Part shown: positions 58,018-64,000 of the stretch, one piece after another
Position numbering within the stretch: the stretch's first letter is position 1
Layout: every line of letters starts with the position of its first letter
From: JBKQVT01 sp963804825
GTDB taxonomy: Bacteria; Planctomycetota; Planctomycetia; Pirellulales; Thermoguttaceae
Direction: 5' to 3'
Assembly (NCBI GenBank): GCA_963804825.1
Contig: CAWDRV010000006.1
Span: forward strand, 496,001-560,000
Length of the DNA stretch: 64,000 bases
The notes under the pieces: generated by a model
What the model saw: the letters and a program-made list of their open reading frames with translations, nothing else
Told to the model about the DNA's origin: nothing
Databases searched by the model: none
Translations under genes and position numbers: made by a program

Positions 58018-60780
58018 CTACGGGCAGGGCGCGATGGGCACAACCTTCGCAATCACCGCGGCCTCGGCCAGGAGGCGATGGTCCATCTCGCCGCGCTGAA
58101 GCACCTCGGACGCCCCGGCCGCCGGCGCGGTCGTTTTCAACGCCGGTTCCTCGACCGCCGGCATCGGCTCGGGCGCGATCGACTCGACGTAATGGCGGAT
58201 GCACTGCACCGTCTCGTCGATGGTGTCGGCCTGCACCAGCATCAACTCGCCCGGCTGCGCCGAACGCAACGCCGTTTCGACCGCCGTCACGGCGCCGCGG
58301 ACCTCCTCGATCTGCTTCACGCGCCGGCCCGACGCCATGCCCTCGCGGAGCAGGCGGATGATCTCGCCGTCGGCGCGGCCGCGGGTGTAGTGGTCCTCGT
58401 AGAGGATCACGCGGTCGAACGCCTCGCCGAGCAGTTGTCCCTGGCGGAGCAAGTCGCAGTCGCGGCGGTCGCCCGCCGTCGAATAGACGCACGTGCGATG
58501 CGCGTTCGGAAACTGACCGACCGCCTCGACCAGGGCGGCCAACGCGTGGGCATTGTGCCCGTAATCGACGATCACCGTCGCCCCGTGAATCTCCAGCAGA
58601 TTGAAGCGGCCGGGGACCTTTTCCATGTCGGCGGCGAACGACTCGACCCGGGCACGGATCACGTCCAACGGCACCTTCAGCGACAGCGCGGCGGCCACGG
58701 CGGCCAGGGTGTTTTCCACCTGGAACGCGATCTTGCCGCCCAGGGCCAACGGCACGCGGTCCAGCGACAGCACGACCTCCTCGCGATCGCCCTCCGCGAC
58801 CGCGACCTGGTTCTGGCGGACGAAGATCGCCTTGCCGCCGGCCGCGCGATGCCGGACGATGACCGGGTGGTTGCCGTCGATGGCGAAGTAGAAGATGCCG
58901 CCGGCGCAATGCGGCTCCATGCCGACCACCAGCGGATCGTCGGCGTTGAGCACCGCGACGCCGGCGGGCGGCACCACGTCGACGATGCATCGCTTCACCT
59001 TGGCGAGTTCCTCGGCGGTGTTGACTTCGCCCAGGCCGAGGTGATCGCCGTCGCCGATGTTGGTGACCACGGCAACGTCGCAGCGATCGAAGGCCAGGCC
59101 CGCGCGGAGGATTCCGCCGCGGGCGGTTTCCAGCACGGCCGCGTCCACGGCCGGGTTCAAGAGCACGGCGCCGGCGCTTTGCGGCCCGCTGCAATCGCCC
59201 CGGTCGATCCGCCGGCCGTCAATGAAAATGCCGTCGGTGCAGGTCATGCCGACCCGCAAGCCCATGCCCTTGAGAATGTGGGAAATGAATCGCGTCGTGG
59301 TCGTCTTGCCGTTCACTCCCGTGACGGCGCAGACGGGGATGCGTCCATCGTCGCCCTCGGGAAAGAGGGTGTCCACGATGGCTTCGCCCACGGGGCGGGA
59401 AATGCCCACCGAAGGTTGCAGGTGCATCCGCAGCCCCGGCGCCGCGTTGACCTCGACCACGACGCCGCCCTGTTCATCCAGGGGCCGGCTGATGTCCATG
59501 GCCACAATGTCGACGCCGGCGATGTTCAGCCCGATCATCTGGGCGGCCTCGACGGCGCGGGCGGCCACCTGGGGATGGACCCGCTCGGTCACGTCGATGG
59601 CCGTCCCGCCGGTGCTGAGGTTTCCGTTGCGGCGGATCAGGACCGTCGCGCTGGCCGGCGGGATGCTCTCGGGAGTGAACCCCTGGTCGGCCAGCAAGGC
59701 CAGCGAAACGGCGTCCAATTTGATCTTGCTCAGCACGGTGGCATGATGATCGCCGCGGCGCGGATCGGCGTTGACCAGGTCGATCAGTTCCGTGATGGTG
59801 TGGACGCCGTCGCCGAGGACCTGCGCCGGTTCCCGCCGGGCCGCCGCCACGACCCGCCCCGCCACCACTAACAGACGATAATCATGGCCCGGGGCGAACC
59901 GTTCCACGACGACCTGCTTGCCGACGCTCTCTTGGAGGGCGGCGTGATACGCGGCGGTCACTTGTTCCGCGGTGGTCAAGTTCGTGGCCACGCCGCGTCC
60001 CTGGTTGCCGTCGCGCGGCTTGACGACCACGGGCAGGCCGATTTCCAACGCCGCCGCCCAGGCGTCCACGGCGTCGGCGACGGGCCGGCCCTCGGGCACC
60101 GGCACGCCGACGGCCGAGAGCAACATGCGGGTGAGTTCCTTGTCTTGCGCGATCTCTTCCGCGATGGCGCCGGTGCGGTCGGTCTCCGCCGCCTGGATCC
60201 GCCGCTGACGCGACCCCTGGCCCAATTGCACCAGGCTGTTGGTGTTCAATCGCCGCACGGGAATGCCGCGGTTCCGGGCGGCCTCGACCAGCGCGTTCGT
60301 GCTGGGCCCCAACAAGACGTCGTCGGCCAGCTCGCGCAGCTTCTGCACCTCGCCCTTGATGTCGAAAGGGCGGTCGGCAATCGCGGCCAGCACCAACTCG
60401 CGGGCCGCCGCCAAACATCGCAGCGCCAACGTCTCCTCGACGCACTCGAAAACAACGCGGTAAACGCCGGGTTGGGAAGTCTCGCGGGCACGCCCGAAGC
60501 CCACGTCAACGCCCACCAGCGAGTGCAACTCCAACGTCACGTGTTCCAGGATGTGGCCCGGATAGGTCCCCTGCAGCAGGCGCTGAAAGAACCCGCCACG
60601 CTCCCCGATGCTGCACCGATGCTCGATCATCGTGGGCAACCAGGCCATGAGCCGGTCGTTGAACCCGGGAAAATCGGTCGAGGGGCGATCTAATTCACCC
60701 AAATCGACCCAAGCTTCGATGACCGGAGAATTCGTCCAAATGTTCGGACCACGCAACGCCAGCAGTTTGCGAAATTCCAT
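58018..60780 (-). CDS. cphA: Cyanophycin synthetase
   Basis: A 920-residue enzyme that builds cyanophycin, a poly-aspartate with arginine side chains, from Asp, Arg and ATP without ribosomes. The N-terminal domain (MEFRKLLALRGPNIWTNSPV) is followed by an ATP-grasp domain from about residue 210 (LPVVVKPRDGNQGRGVAT, VVEVNAAPGLRMHL) and a Mur-ligase-like domain with its ATP loop GVNGKTTTT near 488-496 and GRFNLLEIHGATVIVDYGHN. Length and order match CphA1. The divergent ABC transporter and DUF1854 genes belong to the cyanophycin-associated set. No cyanophycinase is in the window. No frame breaks in 2.8 kb. Confidence 0.96.
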   Translation of the reverse strand: MEFRKLLALRGPNIWTNSPVIEAWVDLGELDRPSTDFPGFNDRLMAWLPTMIEHRCSIGERGGFFQRLLQGTYPGHILEHVTLELHSLVGVDVGFGRARETSQPGVYRVVFECVEETLALRCLAAARELVLAAIADRPFDIKGEVQKLRELADDVLLGPSTNALVEAARNRGIPVRRLNTNSLVQLGQGSRQRRIQAAETDRTGAIAEEIAQDKELTRMLLSAVGVPVPEGRPVADAVDAWAAALEIGLPVVVKPRDGNQGRGVATNLTTAEQVTAAYHAALQESVGKQVVVERFAPGHDYRLLVVAGRVVAAARREPAQVLGDGVHTITELIDLVNADPRRGDHHATVLSKIKLDAVSLALLADQGFTPESIPPASATVLIRRNGNLSTGGTAIDVTERVHPQVAARAVEAAQMIGLNIAGVDIVAMDISRPLDEQGGVVVEVNAAPGLRMHLQPSVGISRPVGEAIVDTLFPEGDDGRIPVCAVTGVNGKTTTTRFISHILKGMGLRVGMTCTDGIFIDGRRIDRGDCSGPQSAGAVLLNPAVDAAVLETARGGILRAGLAFDRCDVAVVTNIGDGDHLGLGEVNTAEELAKVKRCIVDVVPPAGVAVLNADDPLVVGMEPHCAGGIFYFAIDGNHPVIVRHRAAGGKAIFVRQNQVAVAEGDREEVVLSLDRVPLALGGKIAFQVENTLAAVAAALSLKVPLDVIRARVESFAADMEKVPGRFNLLEIHGATVIVDYGHNAHALAALVEAVGQFPNAHRTCVYSTAGDRRDCDLLRQGQLLGEAFDRVILYEDHYTRGRADGEIIRLLREGMASGRRVKQIEEVRGAVTAVETALRSAQPGELMLVQADTIDETVQCIRHYVESIAPEPMPAVEEPALKTTAPAAGASEVLQRGEMDHRLLAEAAVIAKVVPIAPCP

Positions 60781-61586
60781 CGTTGTCTCTCACCGCATGG
60801 AAGCAAATAATCTCGCCGAAGGAGAAACCATCGAGCCATCGGGAAAACACTCCCTAGAGGACGCCCCCAAGGACTTAAAGGTTTCATCGGCATTCTGGAA
60901 ACTGTTTACTAATCCTCCCGCTACGTTCTCCATCTTCAGGCTCGACCAGACACAATCTGAACCGAGCGCTTCGCAAAAAACCCACTGCGTGTGGACTCTT
61001 CGGGCAGTGCGTCAAACTCGCTTGTGGGTCGGTATCGGTGGGACGGATTCTGGTGGGAAAGCGGGGATGCCGTCGGTGCGAGTTACCACCGCGCTCAAAA
61101 CACCCCCATCTTTTTGATTGAATCCTCGCCGGACGCAAAAAGCAATAGCCGCCCCCCCGATTTCTTCAAGATTTTCTCAATTGCCTGCTTCACACCTCAT
61201 GTCAGGAAAAAACCCAACTTTTATCGGTCGCCAGTACCCTGCTTTGGGGTTGCAAGCGTGTCCGTAGGGTGGGTCGAGCGAAGCGAGCCCCACCGTCAGT
61301 TTCTCGGGGATTTTGGTGGGTCTTGCTTCGCTCGACCCACCCTACATCTACATCTCTCTTTGCGTTTCCGACGGATGGCGGACACGGCTGCTGCGGTGCC
61401 CCGCATGATGAGTAGGCGGCCGCCAATGCCGCGTCACACGGAAATCCGTGGGAACCCCAATCCGCGCGATTTCGGCTGCCCTAAAGCCGAAGGACATAAT
61501 AGAATAGGGTTTTGCACCCACCGCGTTCCCCCGTCCGGCCAGACACGTTGGCCGGGGCTGCTCTCCTGACGGCCGTTGGATTTCCC
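60781..61586. other. Long divergent intergenic region
   Basis: This 806-base gap separates cphA and the divergent ABC transporter. Codon usage in its open frames is not gene-like and no family is recognised. It contains the palindrome at 61264-61345 and should hold the promoters of both directions; I see no convincing -35/-10 pair. Confidence 0.45.
61264..61345. repeat. Long inverted repeat GTAGGGTGGGTCGAGCGAAG...CTTCGCTCGACCCACCCTAC
   Basis: Arms of about 20 near-perfect bases enclose a centre with a second inverted repeat (GCCCCACC / GGTGGGTC). The GGGTCGAGCGAAGCGA palindrome is widespread in bacterial genomes. It could form a strong hairpin upstream of the ABC transporter. Confidence 0.8.
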
Positions 61587-63935
61587 GTGTCGCTGCTGTC
61601 GAACAATATTTCCGACGCCTGGCATAACCTTCCCGCCGCGTTGCGCAACGAGGCGGAGCGGCGGATGCGGGCGGGCGAGCTGATGCTGGCATGGCTGGAG
61701 CCCGACCTCGATACGAAGCTGAATTTCGCCCGGGGATTGGTCGTGCTGACCGATCAACGGGTGTTGGGGCTGAGTTTCAGCCGTGGGGCATCGTCGCCGC
61801 ACGGCGACGGCGACGGCGGTAAAAGCGGCAGCGGCGGCAACGGCGATAAGAGCGACAACGGCGACAACACCGCCGCCGTCGAATTCCACGATTGGCCGCT
61901 GGAACCGCGGACCGTGTTACACACCAAGGAGGAGGGCGGGGCGGGCACGCTGGAATTGCTCGACGACCATGGCCGGCTGGCGTATTGGCGATTCACGGCC
62001 GGGCGGACCGCGGCCGCCCATCGGCTGGTCGAGCGTCTGAAAGTGCTCCGCGAGGGTGAGCCGGCGGATGAAGCAGGGGAGGCGGGCGAGGGCGAGTGGC
62101 TCTGCCAGGCCTGCGGACTTCCCATCCCGCCGGAGAGCCATCTCTGTTCGGCGTGTGCCGCGGCGGCGGCGACGCGGCCGGCGCGGTCGCTGTTTCGGCT
62201 GGCGCCGTTCGCCCGCGCGCGGCTGGGCGTGATTGCGCTGGGCTTTGTCTTGAGCCTGGCGGCCACGGCGGCCAGCCTGGTTCCGATTTACCTCCAGAAG
62301 CCCATCATTGACAAGATCGTGGCCCCGTTGCTCAAGGGGGAGCGGCATTTCCAGCTCATGCCCTGGTATTTGTCCGCGATGGCGGGGGCGGCGATTCTGA
62401 CTTTCCTGTTGGCCTGGGGACGCAACTACGTCCTGGCTTGGGTCAGCGAACGGATCGCCGCCGACCTGCGCAACACCACGTATACGCATTTGCAGCGGCT
62501 CTCGCTGGAGTTTTTCGGCGGAAAACGCACCGGCGACTTGATCTCGCGCGTGAGCGCGGACACGGAAAGAATCAACATCTTCCTCTCCGTCAATCTGCTC
62601 GATTTCGCCAACGACGTGCTCATGATTTTGATGACGGCGGCCATCATGTTGAGCTATGATCTGCGGCTGGCCCTGGTCACGCTCTGCCCGCTGCCGTTGA
62701 TCGCCTGGCTGGTCCAACGGGCGCGGAAGAGGTTGCGGGGTGGATTTCAATTGGGGAGCCGGGCCTGGGGACACATGACCAGCGTGCTGGCCGATTCCAT
62801 TCCCGGCATCCGCGTGGTCAAGGCGTTCGCCCAGGAACAGCGCGAAATCGACCGGTTCCACCAGGCCAACGACCGCGTGCTCTCGGCCGCCGACCGCGTG
62901 AATCGCATCTGGTCGTTCTTCAGCCCGGTGGTCCAACTGCTCGACGAATTCGGCCTGCTGGTGATCTGGGTTTTTGCCGTGTGGCAAATCTCTCGGGGAA
63001 GGAACATCACCGTCGGCGCCCTGGTGATGTTCGTGAGCTATGCCCGGGGGTTCTATGGGCGGCTGGAAACGATGAGCCGCATCGTGTCGGCGGTGCAGCG
63101 GGCGGCGGCCGCCACGCAGCGGGTCTTCGGCATCCTCGACCGCCAGGCCACCGTCCCCGAGCCGCTCCATCCCGTTCACCCCGCCGCGCTGCAAGGCCAA
63201 ATCGAACTCCGCGACGTCGGCTTCCGCTACGGCAATCGCACGGTCGTCGAGGGGATCAACCTGGTCATCCGGCCGGGCGAGATGATCGGCCTGGTCGGCC
63301 CCAGCGGGGCGGGCAAGACCACGCTGGTCAACCTGGTCTGCCGCTTCTACGACGTGGCCGACGGCGCCGTGCTGATCGACGGCACCGACGTCCGGGCGTT
63401 TCCCATCGAGGAATATCGCCGGAACATCGGGCTGGTGCTCCAGGAGCCGTTCTTGTTTTACGGCACGATTGCGGAGAACATCGCCTACGGCCGGCCCGAC
63501 GCCGGACGCGAGGAGATCATCGCCGCCGCCCGCGCGGCCCGCGCCCACGAATTCATCCTCCGCCTCCCCGATGGTTACGATTCGCTCGTGGGCGAACGCG
63601 GCCAAACCCTCTCCGGCGGCGAGCGGCAGCGCATCAGCATCGCCCGGGCGATCCTGATCGACCCCTGCCTGCTGATCCTCGACGAGGCCACCTCGTCGGT
63701 CGATACGGAAACGGAACGCGAAATCCAGGTGGCCCTGGAAAACCTGATCCGCGGACGCACCACCATCGCCATCGCCCATCGCCTGAGCACGCTCAGCCGC
63801 GCCGACCGGCTGGTGGTCCTGGAGCGGGGGCGGATTACCGAGATCGGGCCGCACGACGAACTGCTGCGGGCCGGCCGCACCTATGCCCGGCTGTATCGGG
63901 CCCAGTCCGTCACGGCCAAGGAGCGCAAGGCATGA
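61587..63935 (+). CDS. Cyanophycin-associated ABC transporter, fused permease and ATPase
   Basis: About 782 residues. The N-terminal 190 residues form an uncommon domain with a hydrophilic Gly/Asp/Lys stretch (GDGDGGKSGSGGNGDKSDNG) and a zinc ribbon (CQACGLPIPPESHLCSAC). Six membrane helices of a type I exporter follow (LGVIALGFVLSLAATAASLV onwards), then the ATPase: Walker A GPSGAGKTT (about 571), signature LSGGERQRISIARA (about 675) and LLILDEATS. This architecture with a DUF1854 neighbour is known beside cyanophycin synthetase genes. GTG 61587 is chosen because homologues start near SLLSNNISDAW; support from a ribosome site is weak. The stop overlaps the next start (ATGA). Confidence 0.88.
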   Translation: MSLLSNNISDAWHNLPAALRNEAERRMRAGELMLAWLEPDLDTKLNFARGLVVLTDQRVLGLSFSRGASSPHGDGDGGKSGSGGNGDKSDNGDNTAAVEFHDWPLEPRTVLHTKEEGGAGTLELLDDHGRLAYWRFTAGRTAAAHRLVERLKVLREGEPADEAGEAGEGEWLCQACGLPIPPESHLCSACAAAAATRPARSLFRLAPFARARLGVIALGFVLSLAATAASLVPIYLQKPIIDKIVAPLLKGERHFQLMPWYLSAMAGAAILTFLLAWGRNYVLAWVSERIAADLRNTTYTHLQRLSLEFFGGKRTGDLISRVSADTERINIFLSVNLLDFANDVLMILMTAAIMLSYDLRLALVTLCPLPLIAWLVQRARKRLRGGFQLGSRAWGHMTSVLADSIPGIRVVKAFAQEQREIDRFHQANDRVLSAADRVNRIWSFFSPVVQLLDEFGLLVIWVFAVWQISRGRNITVGALVMFVSYARGFYGRLETMSRIVSAVQRAAAATQRVFGILDRQATVPEPLHPVHPAALQGQIELRDVGFRYGNRTVVEGINLVIRPGEMIGLVGPSGAGKTTLVNLVCRFYDVADGAVLIDGTDVRAFPIEEYRRNIGLVLQEPFLFYGTIAENIAYGRPDAGREEIIAAARAARAHEFILRLPDGYDSLVGERGQTLSGGERQRISIARAILIDPCLLILDEATSSVDTETEREIQVALENLIRGRTTIAIAHRLSTLSRADRLVVLERGRITEIGPHDELLRAGRTYARLYRAQSVTAKERKA

Positions 63936-64000
63936 GCGCCAACCGCCCGCCGGCCAAACACGATTTCACCCTCGAACCCGACGCCTGGGGACAATTGGTG
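63932..64000 (+). CDS. DUF1854 family protein, cyanophycin-associated (partial, runs off the right edge)
   Basis: Only the first 23 residues are present (MSANRPPAKHDFTLEPDAWG and on). The F-x-L-x-x-D-A-W-G-x-L pattern is that of the start of DUF1854 proteins, which are found beside cphA and the associated ABC transporter. The start overlaps the transporter stop by four bases, so translation is coupled. The call depends on this short motif and on the neighbours. Confidence 0.65.
   Translation, partial: MSANRPPAKHDFTLEPDAWGQLV

Noticed and set aside
57925..59871. Plus-strand open frame of 648 codons opposite cphA
   Set aside because: Shadow frame in GC-rich DNA; minus-strand CphA is complete and unambiguous.
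60608..61117. Plus-strand frame of 169 codons in the cphA-ABC gap
   Set aside because: Overlaps the cphA start in antisense, has no ribosome site and no recognisable domain.

Overview
The window looks like chromosome from a GC-rich planctomycete, probably a Pirellulales-type member of Planctomycetota. Supporting marks are two secreted proteins ending in PEP-CTERM sorting tails, a WxxGxW-repeat exported protein, GYF_2 (DUF4339) proteins fused to membrane anchors, an LLMPAVQAARETARR helix like that of the planctomycete DUF1559 family, K+-independent H+-pyrophosphatase, an OleC/OleD pair, and several families of short dispersed palindromes. Taxonomy is inferred from this gene content only.

Layout. 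(1) 1-7190, minus strand: a fatty-acid-synthase-like lipid cluster (ketosynthase, acyl carrier protein, two CrtI-type FAD oxidoreductases, FabZ-like dehydratase), split between the second oxidoreductase and fabZ by a restriction-modification cassette (413-2533) with its own controller gene. (2) 7578-10867: a more AT-rich type IIG restriction-modification fusion gene. (3) 10983-18069, minus: oleD-like reductase, a GYF protein, two PEP-CTERM proteins (one a phosphodiester glycosidase), a DUF4177-like protein and oleC. (4) 18298-23517, plus: an information-processing block of SRP RNA, dnaX, ybaB, recR, rpoN and nrdR. (5) 23574-30522: exported WxxGxW protein, Nramp metal transporter, universal stress protein, outer-membrane beta-barrel and a Gly-rich tetratricopeptide-like exported protein. 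(6) 30693-39972: hppA, ftsH, motA/motB and comM. (7) 40021-45510: TPR lipoprotein, small membrane proteins, rpiB, a lipoprotein and recQ. (8) 45790-49093: a translationally coupled glycosyltransferase / YdjC deacetylase / GT87-like membrane transferase operon. (9) 49105-57683: GYF and zinc-ribbon membrane proteins, DUF1614 protein, TPR protein and an MMPL (HpnN-like) exporter. (10) 58018-64000: cyanophycin synthetase with a divergent ABC transporter and the start of a DUF1854 gene.

A caution runs through the annotation. More than twenty genes, including dnaX, rpoN, ftsH, comM, recQ and rpiB, can only be read in full if single-base insertions or deletions are allowed. Because unavoidable housekeeping genes are hit as often as accessory ones, this looks like uncorrected sequencing or assembly error rather than gene decay. 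I annotate these as whole genes and state where the frame breaks lie.

The most interesting points are the lipid cluster, which resembles the ladderane-associated gene set of anammox planctomycetes in composition; the compact controller/operator region of the interrupting restriction-modification cassette with an apparently leaderless controller gene; short palindromic repeats sitting in frame inside ftsH, recQ, oleC and the dnaX linker; and an A9 tract in dnaX placed as in genes that make a short gamma subunit by slippage.
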